From NCBI GenBank assembly GCA_020631605.1, contig JAHDGZ010000004.1, positions 1 through 46,961 of the forward strand: a stretch of DNA of 46,961 nucleotides. Reading direction: 5' to 3'. Positions 1 through 11,161 of this stretch are shown here, piece by piece. Every line of letters begins with the position of its first letter. Within the stretch, counting starts at the first letter, position 1. A program made the position numbers and the translations under genes. The DNA comes from a bacterium. Its GTDB lineage: Bacteria; Patescibacteriota; Gracilibacteria; Absconditabacterales; Absconditicoccaceae. Under the pieces are notes generated by a model. It worked only from the letters and a program-made list of their open reading frames with translations, had not been told where the DNA came from and did no database searches.

Positions 1-776
1 ATAAAAACATATTGCTGTTTTGCTGGATCATCACAACCAAAAAAGTTCATATGTTGAACAAAGTGGGTATAATTATATGTTTTTTCATCAGTAAAATTAT
101 TCCAGAAAATTCATCAAATATAATATTCTGCGACATCTACATATCTATCTGAAACAACTAATGATTCTAAATCTATCATATATGCTTTCTCATCAACCAA
201 TAAGTTATCACTCCTAAAGTCATTATGACAAAGACAAAACTCTTGTTCAAAGTTCCAATTCCTATCATAGAGGTAACTCGTAAGTGAGCTAAGTATTTCT
301 TGTAGTGAGACACTGGTAACATGAGCTATTCTTTCCTCCAAGAGATTTTTGAAATCGACAAAAAGATCAAACTTATGCAAAAAAGATAACTCTTTATAGT
401 CTATTGATTGAAAAGAAATCAGTAAATCTTTGATAAGCTGTTGATGCTGAAAAAATTGTTGTGGAGGTATTCACGAAAGCTTTTCCAAAAGTAAAAACTG
501 TAAGTCACCCTCATCATAAAAATGAACAAATTCTGAAGTAATTCCCTTCCCCTGTAACTGCTGATATATTTTACTTTCTTTCTCCAATTTTCCTCAGAAT
601 TCTGAGTCTACAACCTTGGTAATATTTGATCTCAAAAAATAAGTATCACGTCATGCCTCTACAAAGAAATTTGTATTTGTTCTTCATGCCGTCACTTCAC
701 GAAAAACAACATCTATTTCACCAAAATAACGTTTCACTTCATATAATAGTTTGTTTCTCCTATGTGATTTCAACAT
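1..776 (-). CDS. Choline/aminoglycoside kinase-like phosphotransferase (3' end outside window)
   Basis: Reads from ATG at 776 through the left edge, with several TGA=Gly codons. The catalytic loop HNDFRSDNLL (nt ~180-230) fits the HxDxxxxN Brenner motif of the APH/choline kinase fold. The metal-binding motif follows as IDLES, resembling the IDFE form of choline kinases rather than the DFG of protein kinases. The N-terminal lobe reads plausibly (FVEAGRDTYFLRSNITKVV, then KESKIYQQL). The likely role is ATP-dependent phosphorylation of a small alcohol such as choline, or of a nucleotide-sugar precursor; substrate is unknown. It starts 33 nt after the upstream gene's stop, suggesting co-transcription. 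The C-terminus is missing from the window. Confidence 0.8.
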
Positions 777-809
777 GGTCTATATGTGAGCATAAAATTA
801 CTTATATCT

Positions 810-1820
810 CTACAATCTCTCCTCTAAAGCAAGTGGAATACGAAATGCCACAGACATAAAGAGTTGGTTTCTTTCGCCTTTTTGAAAAAATTCAAAAACG
901 ACTCTCTTGGTCCTTTTGTTATATGTATTGACAGAAAACGCTCTTTCATGTTCTTGATGTTCACTAAAATTCTTATTCTCACGAACTCAATCTTGTATCT
1001 CCTTAAGCATATTAATAAAAGTAAAACATGCCTTTTGGTAGTAATATGACATATCACCAAGTTGATCACGAAATTTATCTTCAAGCATTCACGATGGACC
1101 ACAATCATCATATCAAGAGTTCTCCCACTGATCAAATGCTGTATGGAACAAGCTCCCCTTAATTCTTTTGTCATTCCTATTTTTCTGTAGAAGTTCAGAA
1201 TTGACAATAAGAAAAGTGGGGATCTCTGGCTGCAAATATTCAGGCAGCCTCTCTAAGATAAAGTCATTATGCTTCATTCAGGCTACAACTGCTTTTTCTT
1301 TATGACGAATAGATCATGCTGCCAAGACTGGAAGTCAGTACTTTGTCTTTTTATAATAGAATTGAACACCAAACGAACAAGAATTCAACTTTTCATTATC
1401 TTCCTCATGAAAAACCATATGGGTAAGAAAGTCAGCCTTCACCTTATGATCTAACAACCATGGTCACTTCCTATGGGAAAATGTAGCTGCATCTGATTGA
1501 GAAGGATGTCTCATCAAATAGTCCAGAAAAAAATATTCAGCTGATACTCACAAACTCTTTAAAATTCATTTTCTTATCCTAGATTGCCAAGAATATCAGC
1601 CCTTTCATTTTTCAGCAAAAGGATCTTCTGTATCCATCAAAAAATCTAACAATAATGCATTGATTTCCTCTAGTCCATAAAGAGGATGCAATACTCATCG
1701 CAACTGGGTGGTCAAATAGTCATTGGCTGTTGGCGGATTTGAAGAATTAATTCTTGGTACCTTAGCTGAAGTTCTATCTATATCACGTTGATTGAAATTA
1801 ACTGGAAGTTTATACTCCAT
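810..1820 (-). CDS. Unrecognised conserved-looking protein, 336 aa
   Basis: Continuous frame from ATG 1820 to TAG 810 when TGA is glycine; under the standard code it is cut into short pieces. I do not recognise the family. It looks soluble: no signal peptide or membrane segment, many aromatic and charged residues, a middle section around SGYDDCGPSGM and an acidic, His/Glu-rich stretch near residues 280-300 (NFSEHQEHERAF). It lies 18 nt downstream of the metallo-hydrolase and 33 nt upstream of the kinase-like gene on the same strand, so the three probably form one transcript. No function is proposed. Confidence 0.7.
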
Positions 1821-1838
1821 AGCTGCTAGCAAGATAAA

Positions 1839-2540
1839 TTACAGTTTAATCTCATCTCATCACTCCATAACAATCACCTTTGTATTACTTGATTCTTTTC
1901 CTACAAGTTTTTCAAACTTATCTGTATCTGCTGAAATCTTTTCCCAGGTATTGTAGTGTATTGGCACAACTCTCTTAGGTTTTATCCAACCAGTAGCTAT
2001 AGATGCATCTTTGATTCACATCGTATACCTATCACCTATAGGCAAAAAAGCCAGATCTATATCATAAAGTTTCTTAAGCATCTTCATGTCCAAAAAAAGA
2101 CCAGTATCTCACGCGTGATAGATTGTCTTTCATCATATTGAAAGGATCACCCCAGCTGCTACTGTCGTATAACCATGAGTATATGAGGTAATTCATCAAC
2201 CATGCCACGCTTGAAAAAATTTTATATGATAATCTCCATAATCAACTCATCATCAAATACCGTGTGTACTCACATTCTCTAATCACTTCTCGTTCATCAA
2301 ATATTTTCCTAGTTCATAGGTAGTAATAACTACTGCATTACTCACTTGAGCCAACTCTACTGTCTCACCAATATGATCATCATGTCCATGCGTAACTACT
2401 ATGGCTACGATATTTTTAGCAATCATATCATCAAAGGTAACATCACATGATGGGTTCCCATTTATGTATGGATCGATCAGAATTGATCACTGACTATAGC
2501 TTAGTTCAACAAACGAATGTCCATGAAATAGTATCTTCAT
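1839..2540 (-). CDS. UPF0173-type metal-dependent hydrolase (metallo-beta-lactamase fold), 233 aa
   Basis: Begins [13 protein letters not shown] and carries THGHDDHIG, the HxHxDH zinc-binding motif of the metallo-beta-lactamase fold. The third histidine site sits in AWHGGG, the aspartate site in YHAGDTG, and the last histidine in VVPIHYNTW near the C-terminus. Order and length (233 aa) match the UPF0173/YtkL group of small hydrolases. The physiological substrate of that group is unsettled. Expected cytosolic, binding two divalent metals. It heads a probable three-gene minus-strand unit with the next two genes 18 and 33 nt apart. Several motif glycines (GHGHDDHIG region, AGDTG) depend on TGA=Gly decoding. 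Confidence 0.88.
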
Positions 2541-2632
2541 ATCGGGGTACAACAAAAGAAAATAAACATAGTTTGAAAATAGTGATATTGTCAGTAGTAT
2601 CAACAGTAACACTTTAATTTCCTGGGCAAAAC

Positions 2633-3202
2633 ATGAACCAAGACAAGTTATGAATGACTATCTCATCCACCGTCAAAAGGGTAACATCAATTTTCGTTGT
2701 GGGTATTGTATTGAATCTATGATGGATACTGTTTCTCGTTTTCTTTTGATCAAACTTTATATCTCGATCATGGATCACACTCTGAATCATACTCTCTCTA
2801 GTGTTCCCATTCGTCTATATATTTTCGCTCAAAACAAAAATAATGCCACTAGTAGTAGATAGCATATTTCGTTCGTATCAGGATGATTTGGATGAGGTAT
2901 CTACAGGAATAGCAAACCAACTAGTACATATTCGCAATCAAGTAAGCAACACTAATGAAAATCTCAGTGGGATGGTTGCTTGGGTGATCAAACGTCTCAG
3001 TAATTATTTACTCTGAGTAAACACAGAGACACTTTTTAATTCACTGACTTCATGAGATCCTCACAGTCAGATGGAAGAGCTGCAAACTAAGCTACGTGAT
3101 GTCATCGAAGAAAAAATTCAAAAATGATCATCAGAACGATCAATCGTAGTTCGAAATGTAATACTGATAGGGTGATTATTTGTTCTTGGAATTATTATCT
3201 AA
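2633..3202 (+). CDS. Membrane protein with two N-terminal and one C-terminal hydrophobic segments, ~189 aa
   Basis: Visible only when TGA is glycine. The frame runs from ATG 2633 (alternative ATG 2654) to TAA 3200-3202. After a short polar N-terminus there are two hydrophobic segments (IFVVGIVLNLGWILFLVFFG and, after a short loop, WITLGIILSLVFPFVYIFSL). A soluble helical section of about 100 residues follows (DDLDEVSTGIANQLVHIRNQ, later MEELQTKLRDVIEEKIQK), then a final segment ending LIGGLFVLGIII at the C-terminus. Family not recognised. The topology suggests an inner-membrane protein with a coiled cytoplasmic or external domain. A spurious standard-code frame of 70 codons (2650-2862) overlaps it in another phase and should not be annotated. 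Confidence 0.7.
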
Positions 3203-3223
3203 TAGTTAGTGTTTGAGTACAAA

Positions 3224-3769
3224 TTAGACATCCATTATCACTTCATCTACAAGCTTACATAGGTAATAAGTTGACTCAGAGGTATATTTACTTTTCGAGT
3301 TAACATCCTTATTGATGATTTTTAATCCATGAAGAGTAAGAACACTATTTGTTTGCTGTAAATGCCCACTATCATATTTAGGTTTTTTTAAAAAACCATC
3401 TTTCGTCAGCTCATCCAAGACTCAGGAAACCTTAGGTGTAAGCGTCAGAGATCTTATATTCTTGAGTGTCTCTTCAATTACTGAGGTTTCAGTGAGCATC
3501 TCAAAGAACTTGTTTGATGTACCACGTTTCAAGCAAAGATAACCTTCATTTCTTCATTTAAAAAGAGGGACAACACTCAATACCTGATTAAGCTCATCCT
3601 CTGCTTCGAGGGTAAAAGAGAAACCTTTTACAAATGGTAGGGTGGAAAGTTCTTCAATTTTGGGAAAAATATCACTTAGGCTATTATTATATGTCGTTTT
3701 CAATAGGCTCAAGATTCAGATATCCGCCTTATCGAGTTTCACTCATTTCAATCCTTCAGATGATATCAT
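3224..3769 (-). CDS. Small protein with a putative winged-helix C-terminal half, 181 aa
   Basis: ATG at 3769, TAA at 3224-3226. The N-terminal half (ADIGILSLLKTTYNNSLSDI) is helical and leucine-rich. The C-terminal half contains LTLTPKVSGVLDELTKDGF followed by LKKP and LTLHGLKI, a helix-turn-helix plus wing-like pattern. This is only pattern-level evidence for DNA binding. It is transcribed divergently from the UPF0489 gene (start 3802), with 32 nt between the start codons, so it could regulate that gene; that is inference. It converges on the membrane protein gene ending at 3202. Confidence 0.6.
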
Positions 3770-3801
3770 ATACTTTATTCAAAAGAACTAAACACAACTA
3801 A

Positions 3802-4518
3802 ATGTACATAAGTCAATACGAATTACAAGAAGACAGAGGAAACAATGCACACGCGTTCAATGAAAGAAAAATCATCCAAGGAAAGAATCCATCCCTCATT
3901 ATCCCTTCACTCAAAAAAATTGACTCTCACAAAGAAATAATATTAGGAAAACATATAGTATTTGAAGACTTAGATCAGAATCATACATTGCAATCATGCA
4001 CAGGGCTAGCACACCTCTATCAACTAGAAAAACAGAACATCTACATCATGGACAATCATAATCATGCACTGTATTTCTGGTTAGAGCATATCAATACTCA
4101 ATGAAATCAAAATCGAAACAAGAGAGAGGTAATACATATAGATGCACATGCTGATTTGGGAACAAACAAAAACCACTTAGATACAAGTAAGATTGGGGAT
4201 AAAAGCTATACATGGGATTTCACAAATTTACAGTGTCAGATTGGTAACTTTATACCACCATTCGTTGAAGCTACTTGAATTCAATGCCAACAAGTTAGAA
4301 GTTCGTCTAAGCTTCTCAGCACGACATTGGTAGATAGTAAGCAAACTATTCTAGATATTGATCTAGATTTTCGAGCATTAGAAAAACAGATACCTAGAGA
4401 GGAACTAAGCAAGGTGAGAGAGCTCATCACATCAGCAAGTCTTGTCACTATTGCTACCTCACCTTTCTTTCTCGATCAAGACAGAGCTCTACATTTCTTA
4501 GAACAAATACTGTCCTAA
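3802..4518 (+). CDS. UPF0489 family protein (arginase/deacetylase-like fold), 238 aa
   Basis: The N-terminal part holds NIYIMDNHNHALYFWL, the middle holds VIHIDAHADLGT, and the distal part holds TILDIDLDFRAL. These three blocks, in this order, are the hallmarks of UPF0489. The aspartates and histidines resemble the metal ligands of the arginase/histone-deacetylase fold, but no activity is established for the family. The start ATG 3802 follows directly after an A-rich leader with no obvious Shine-Dalgarno; it is 32 nt from the divergent gene. The glycine at the Gln-Gly junction near nt 4102 is TGA. Confidence 0.82.
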
Positions 4519-4587
4519 GCTTGCCTTCACACAGCCAATCCCTACATTTTCTGATACCTACAAACTATTTACGTCATTACTTTTTCT

Positions 4588-6042
4588 ATGAACAACTCAT
4601 TCTATATAACTACTACTCTACCTTATGTTAACGCCAAGCCGCACATTGGTCATGCACTTGAGTTCATCCAAGCAGACAGCATTGCTCGTTGGCAAAAACA
4701 ACAAGGGAAAGAAGTAATATTCAATGTATGAACAGATGAACATGGATTGAAAATTTTCCAAAAAGCAGAAGAAAATAAGATGAGTGTACAAGATTTCGTC
4801 GACATGAATGTGGAGACATTCAAGACATTTTGTAAGCACTTTGAAATATCATATTCGTCATTCTATAGAACATCAGATACGGAACACTATGCCGTTGCAC
4901 AAAGTCTATGGAATGAGTGTGATGCCAATAATGATATTTATGAAAAACAATATACAGGACTCTACTGTGTCGGTTGTGAAAGTTTTAAAACATCCAAAGA
5001 ATTAGTTGAAGGAAAATGCCCAGATCATAACAAAGAACCCGTTGCATACGATGAAACAAATTACTTTTTTCGTCTCTCTAAGCACAGGGAAACTTTACTC
5101 AAGCACATCAATGAAACTACCTTTGTACTACCACAGCACAAAGGAAATGAGTTAAGAAATTTTGTTGAAGATCTACAAGATATTTCCATCTCAAGAAAGA
5201 AGGAGAACCTTCCTTGGTGAGTACCAGTACCTAACGACGATAGTCAAGTCATGTATGTTCGATTTGATGCACTGAGTAACTATGCTGGCGCAGTGGGATA
5301 TCCATCTGATCAAGAAAAATTTCAACAATATCGAGGGACCAAAGAGTCACCAAACTGTGTGCAAATATGTTGACCTGATAATCTCAGATTTCAATGAGCT
5401 ATTCGACAATGAATGTTAGCATCTGCGTGATTACCACAGAGCAAAACACTTCTCGTACACTGAATGATACTTGGTCCAGATGGCAACAAAATGTCTAAAA
5501 CATTAGGAAATACTATCGATCCCATGGAGCAATTAGAAAAATTCTGACTAGATGCAGTGAGATATTACCTCATCGCATGAATTCCTACATTTTGAGATGC
5601 AGCATACAAAGAGGAGGATCTTATCAATCTCTACAACTCTCACTTGGCCAATAGCTTTGGGAATCTGCTCAATAGAGCAATACATTTAGCCAACAAAAAA
5701 GAGATTACATTAGATACCAGTTCTCTCTCTCCTAGCATATCTCAAAAAATCACAGAAAGCACAAAAGAGATAGAACAAGCATTTGAGTCATATGATCTAC
5801 ATGCTGCTCTTTCTCATGTGCACCAAGTCGCAATTTTTGCAAACGAATACATATCTCGTCCTGGTCAAGAACCATGGAACAAAGAAATCACAGCCGCACA
5901 AGCAGAACAAGTGCTCAATGACATAGCTGGTTTACTAGATGTGATCATTGAGTGATACACACCCGTCATCCCATGAAAATGCAAAGTAGCAAGAGAGATG
6001 CTAAGCTCGCAAGAAAAGTGAATTCTTTTCGAAAGAATCTAA
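4588..6042 (+). CDS. metG: Methionyl-tRNA synthetase
   Basis: Class I synthetase charging tRNA-Met. [20 protein letters not shown] leads into the HIGH signature (HIGHALEF). FNVGTDEHG follows, with the first glycine encoded by TGA. A zinc-knuckle-like YCVGCESF and GKCPDH lie at residues ~128-145, then the KMSKT form of KMSKS in [10 protein letters not shown]. The anticodon-binding helical domain ends FERI at TAA 6040-6042. At 484 aa it is the short bacterial form, lacking the C-terminal Trbp111-like domain. The ATG at 4588 is chosen because the conserved N-terminus begins there; no Shine-Dalgarno is visible. Stands alone between UPF0489 and the giant exported protein. Confidence 0.96.
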
Positions 6043-6179
6043 TTCTTCTAAAAAAATAGATCACAAGAAGTTGATTCTCAGAGAACAAGAAAGCAACACA
6101 AGGTTATTTCAACTTGTCAACTACTGACCTCAAAAAAGAAGCAGTAAATTGCTCATTAATGCCACATTAGGTATACTTA

Positions 6180-6201
6180 GATTGTCTATTTAGAGACGAT
6201 C
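6180..6201. repeat. Short inverted repeat just upstream of the exported-protein gene
   Basis: GATTGTCT and AGACGATC form 8-nt arms (one G-T pair) around a 6-nt loop, ending 5 nt before ATG 6207. It would fold at the very 5' end of the exported-protein mRNA or serve as an operator. The rest of the 6043-6206 gap shows no gene. Confidence 0.35.
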
Positions 6202-6206
6202 AAAAC

Positions 6207-9200
6207 ATGAGAAAAGTAATTCTACAGTTTTTGTCATTATCGCTACTAACAGCTTCAATGTTCGGTTCTGCAATAGCAAACGAGCAAGCTTTTCTCGAAA
6301 ACTTAAAAACGACTGGTCGGGATATTGAGGAGTTAACGAGTAAATCAACTATATCTCGTTATGAGATAACAAGATTACTCAATGCAGTCAACTGTAATGA
6401 TTGTACCAATCCCTCACAAAGCACCAGAGAATCATTTGACTCAAATCGATGGAACACCTTCCAGGGAGAACCAGGTAATAACTTCTGAGACATACAAGAA
6501 CCATACACCACCTACGAAAACGACAACTACTACTACTGTGTGGCACATGTAGGAGATGAATGATATATGAATTGATATCCTATGCAAACCAGTCCTATTT
6601 GTTGATGAAACTTTTGTTGAATTAACAACACTACCAACGCAGAGTTTATCCAAATACTTATCAATATTGCTGCTCCATTGGTAGCATCAGATATTTCTAC
6701 AAATCGAGCAACCATTCAAGAATGGACTAAAAGTTTATCCGCTACTGAGTTACAAGAAAAATGATGGAATCAGGGAGATCAGACAGTAATAAACCTTGGA
6801 GAATTAAAATGTGGTAATCAGTCATGTAAATTATCTCAGAGAGATGAAGTAAGCACCTATCTCAAATATTGTCGTTTCAATCTAGATGCCTGTGCCATGC
6901 GTCCATATCCATGATTACAACAGTGAGCATGGCCCGTATCAGAATTGAACTTATTAGAAAAAACAAACATACTGACACAAGAACAAGAATACTTACAGTG
7001 AAACTTATCTATCCACAATCTTGTTGCTCCGTTCACAGCAATACAAGCTTTTGCTAACATATTTGATATTGTCCAATGTACACCAGATCATGACTATGAT
7101 TGTGATACAGTAGACAACGCAAGAGACAACTGTCCCTATACATACAATCCTTCACAGGATAATTATGACAACGATACATATGGAGATGTATGTGACAACG
7201 ACACTGACAACGACGGTATTCAAAATCCAATATGAATTATAGATGAATCTGGAAACATAGTGATTGAAGTGATCACAGGTGATCGAGATCAATGTCTCTT
7301 TGACAGAACCAATACCACTTGTAGCAACATAGCAGAACTTGGTCTGTCTATTGATGTCACAGACTTGAACATCACAGATGGGACACAAAGATATAGCATC
7401 AATGTATCGAGCCAAAGCAACAGCGACACATCACAGGTAGAATGGATCACTTCTGATGGATACAGTTACAAAGGGAGCACCATAGAGCATACATTTACCA
7501 AAGCATGAATGCATTATATTCAAGCTCAAATCATTAAATGAGATAGGAGTGCTCAAGCTGCAGCTAGTGTCTACATACCTACAGCAAACGCATTAGATAA
7601 CTTCTTCGCATCTGTTGATTCATATGATGACAAACAAGTATCACTCGACATACCAACAGTTCCATCATCAGACTCAGTTGAAATTCTTCTCAATGGAAAA
7701 AAAAATCAAGAAAAAAAGATCATAGTAGATTCACAATCAACAAATATTATTAGTGTACTTCACAAAGATACAGAATGACAAACAATAAGCATCAATGAAA
7801 TCTCACACTACAAAAATCAATGAAATGCATTTCTCTTTCTACTAAAAAACAACTCCTCAAGCATTGATGTAAACTCTACCTTACTAGTTGAATCAAATCT
7901 CAATATATCAGCTGACCAGATTCTTTCTCACCAGTGGTATGTGAACCAAAATAAAGTACAATCAGATCGTACAAGCTTATCATACACAATTCCTGAAGCC
8001 GGAGTTTTTGTGATTCAACAACGTATTATTCTCCTAGACGGAAATACTCTACAAGCTACTCTTACGGTCCGTGCTCGTGACTTACAGCACTCACAGGCAT
8101 TTTCATACTCATTAGTACCTGATGAAATAATTTTCAATAATACTGGTGCAAGTAACATTAATATATCAAATACAGCAACATTGGTACCAAGTACTCATAT
8201 AAGAAAAAATGAAGCAGTAACTGAGGTTGAGTTCGATTTGATACCACCAGCAACCATATGAGTCATGCGACCATTGAGACAAGGAGGACAAAACACACTC
8301 TCATATGATATATTTGACCAACACTGCCTCTCATTACATAGTAAAGCAACTGTGATTAAAAATAGGTCGAAAACATGCTTACAGCATTTCAATAATCCCC
8401 TCTCTTCAAACCTCATATGTGATCAAGACCAAGACACTATTCCTGACATCTGTGACAATGATATAGATGGAGATTGAGTACCCAATCTTATCTGACTTAT
8501 TACTCATGAGAAGAGTGACTGCTCGATAGACAAATCAAATATTAATCGAAATTGGGTTCAACAAAAAAGTCAAAATCCTGATCGAATATGATTTGATAAT
8601 CTTTCTTGTCAGTTAGACAACTGCCCATTCAATCAAAACAGTGAGCAAAAAGATCAAAATAATGATGGACAAGGAGATATCTGTCAATGACTCGCTCAAC
8701 TACTCAACACATGAAAATCCTATAGATATTCTCAATGAGTGTATACAGGTTGATCACAGACATGATTCATACGAAACAAAACAGACAAAGATAATGATGG
8801 CATCAGCGATCAAGATGATGCGTGTCCATCATTAGGTGAAAATTATAATGGTCACTTCGACAAAGACGGTTGTCCAGAAATCAACCCAGATCTATGATGT
8901 ACATCAACACCAATCCCTATTGCTCTACCTGCCCCTACTCCTAGAGAAGATGACTATTGCAAAGAACCGTATCCAATAGAATGCGTTTGTGAAGGACTAA
9001 CTCAGAAGCAATGTTGTCAACAACACAATCAAGACTGTCCTGATACAGGCGATGATGATGGTGAAGATGACAATGAGTGTAAAGAAGATCCTTATGGATT
9101 AGAGTGCAAATGCTTTGGCCTCACACAGCAACAGTGTTGTGAACAACAATGATTAGATTGTAAAGACTACTGTAAAGAACCATACCCAGAAGAATGTAAA

Positions 9201-10535
9201 TGTGAATGACTTACTACTGAACAATGTTGTATACAATATTGATTAGACTGTCCGGATACTGGCGATGATGACGGTGAAGATGACAATGAGTGTAAAGATG
9301 ACCCATATGGACTAGAGTGTAAATGTTTTGGTCTTACCGAGCAACAGTGTTGTCAAGAACAATGACTAGATTGTAGTGATTATTGTAAAGAGCCATATCC
9401 AGATGACTGTATCTGTGAAGATCTCACACAAGAACAATGTTGTGAACAGCATGGGCTAGATTGCCCTGATACGGGTGATGATGATGGAGAAGACGAAAAT
9501 GAATGTAAAGATGAGCCATACGGACTTGAATGTATGTGTTTTGGTCTCACGCAAGAACAATGCTGTGATCAATACGGATTAGACTGTGACGAAGATCATT
9601 GTAAAGAACCTTATCCAGACGAATGTAAATGCAAATGATTGACAGCTCAACAATGTTGTGAGCAGCACGGATTAGACTGTCCAGATGATGAAGATGACCC
9701 AGAAGAAGATGATGATAAATGTACTGAAGAACCATACGGAATAGAATGTATGTGTTTTGGTCTTACGCAAGAACAATGCTGTCAGCAGCACGGATTAGAC
9801 TGTGATGACGATCATTGCAAAGAACCTTATCCAGACGAGTGTAAGTGCAAATGATTGACAGCTCAACAATGTTGTGAGCAGCACGGATTAGACTGTCCAG
9901 ATGATGAAGATGACCCAGAAGAAGATGATGATAAATGTACTGAAGAACCATACGGAATAGAATGTATGTGTTTTGGTCTTACGCAAGAACAATGCTGTCA
10001 GCAGCACGGATTAGACTGTGATGACGATCATTGCAAAGAACCCTATCCTGATGAATGTCTCTGCAAAGATCTCACACAAGAGCAATGTTGTGAACAGTAC
10101 GGACTAGACTGTCCTGACGATGAGGATGATCCAGATGAAGATGACGATGAATGCACTGAACAACCATATGGAGCGGAGTGTATGTGTTATGGACTCACAC
10201 AAGAGCAATGTTGTGAGATTCACAACTTAGATTGTCCTGATGACAATGAATGTAACAATCCTCCTTACTGACCAGAGTGCATATGTCATGAACTCACACA
10301 AGAACAATGCTGTTTTCAACATCAACTAGATTGTGAAGACTGACCACCCATTATATTACCACCAGACGATGAAGATGGACCAGTCATTGATGTCATTGAT
10401 TGCAATATTTGTCCATGTCAATTTGTTGATTTTGAATCAGACCTAAATAAAGAGACACTTATTAAGACGAGACTTTATGACATAACAAAAAAGCGAGTCT
10501 TTGATGACTCACTTCCTCATGTTATTCAACGATAA
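6207..10535 (+). CDS. Giant exported protein with calcium-binding-type repeats and cysteine-rich modules, 1442 aa
   Basis: Starts MRKVILQFLSLSLLTASMFG with a signal peptidase-type site after SAIA (residue 24). Residues ~290-345, ~738-760 and ~800-895 carry thrombospondin-type-3-like Asp/Asn/Gly/Cys repeats (for example DNDTDNDGIQNP and CDNDIDGDGVPN), expected to bind calcium. Residues ~375-470 and ~570-640 look like beta-sandwich (PKD/Ig-like) segments. Residues ~918-1380 are 13 cysteine modules, described separately. The C-terminus ends LPHVIQR with no LPXTG or membrane anchor. Dozens of TGA glycines are needed to keep the frame. Secretion and many disulphides suggest a surface or secreted adhesin or cell-contact protein; that is inference. 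The DsbA-like protein at 18950 could oxidise it. Confidence 0.88.
8958..10343 (+). repeat. Thirteen tandem six-cysteine modules inside the exported protein
   Basis: The module pattern is (K/T)xxPYxxECxCxGLTxxQCCxxxxLDC, followed by either a long acidic linker ending in cysteine (PDTGDDDGEDDNEC or PDDEDDPEEDDDKC) or a short one (DDDHC, KDYC). Long and short modules alternate, giving a ~216-nt two-module period for most of the array. Each module has six cysteines, including an adjacent CC pair. The consensus is very regular (EQCC in nearly all copies). The last modules (ending NLDCPDDNEC and QLDCEDG) are more divergent. I do not recognise the module as a named domain; the acidic linkers could bind calcium. 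Confidence 0.9.
9630..10042 (+). repeat. Near-perfect 216-nt tandem duplication
   Basis: By eye, 9630-9826 and 9846-10042 are identical over 197 nt with a 216-nt period. Third-position differences begin immediately outside (for example GTAAA versus GTAAG before, CCTTAT versus CCCTAT after). The other module pairs differ at many synonymous sites, so this pair is a recent duplication or the product of gene conversion. Confidence 0.85.
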
Positions 10536-10558
10536 TAGTATCTTACAGTGACTTCATT

Positions 10559-11134
10559 TTAATCATCATCTTCAAAGAGAGATTGGACACTTTGTTTTTC
10601 CTCTGAGTCTGAATCATCACGTTTAATAATATTCATGAATCTTGTTTTGTTCAATAAGCGAGCTTCTTGTAGCATGAGATACAAAGAATAGAACAAGAAA
10701 ACAAACAAAAGAATTAATGCAATATTGTACCACACTGTAGTACTAATTGATGAAGTAACGACACTCGTAACCCCTATGGCATTACCTACTCACAACAATG
10801 AAGAAACAATAGTAAGAGCCAATCAAAAATTTAGAAGGTGGTCGTTATCTTTGAAACCAAACACAACGTGGATGAACTGTCTTATCCCATGATGAAAGTT
10901 TCGTCATCGTAGGACCAACAATAGCAAAAGCGTCAATATTGCTAATCCAAAAAATGATCCACTAATCAATCGAACACTCATCCCATCATCTCATGAGGTT
11001 GTTATGCGCAGTATAGGAAAGAAAATCAACAACAAAGAAACAATTGTTAACAAAAGAAACAAGATTCTTTTACTCCAATCAAAATTCTTGATTGATCAAA
11101 AAAGTCCTAGAATATTAATGTTTGGTTTTTTCAT
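10559..11134 (-). CDS. Integral membrane protein, four or more membrane segments, 191 aa
   Basis: Starts MKKPNINILGLF. Hydrophobic segments follow: ILFLLLTIVSLLLIFFPIL, LISGSFFGLAILTLLLLVL, LLNFGLALTIVSSLLGVG and IALILLFVFLFYSLYLML. The C-terminal tail is cytosolic-looking and very acidic (RDDSDSEEKQ, ending LFEDDD). Family not recognised. It is the last gene of the minus-strand run rpmG-rpsP-pilin-like-peroxiredoxin, 27 nt after the peroxiredoxin stop. Its stop (10559) converges on the giant exported gene (stop 10535) with 23 nt between them. Confidence 0.75.
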
Positions 11135-11161
11135 TGTGTGTTACGTAGCTGAAAGTAAAAT

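Noticed and set aside
824-1207. 127-codon standard-code frame on the minus strand
   Set aside because: Overlaps the 336-aa frame of 810-1820 in another phase; it has no family features and odd composition.
2650-2862. 70-codon plus frame containing FRCGYC
   Set aside because: Out of phase with the longer TGA-tolerant membrane protein frame (2633-3202); a shadow.
9547-9951. Two similar minus-strand frames over the cysteine array
   Set aside because: Duplicate antisense shadows created by the 216-nt repeat.
8958-10343. Cysteine array as a CRISPR-like repeat
   Set aside because: Period, codon phase and conserved amino-acid pattern show that it is protein-coding.
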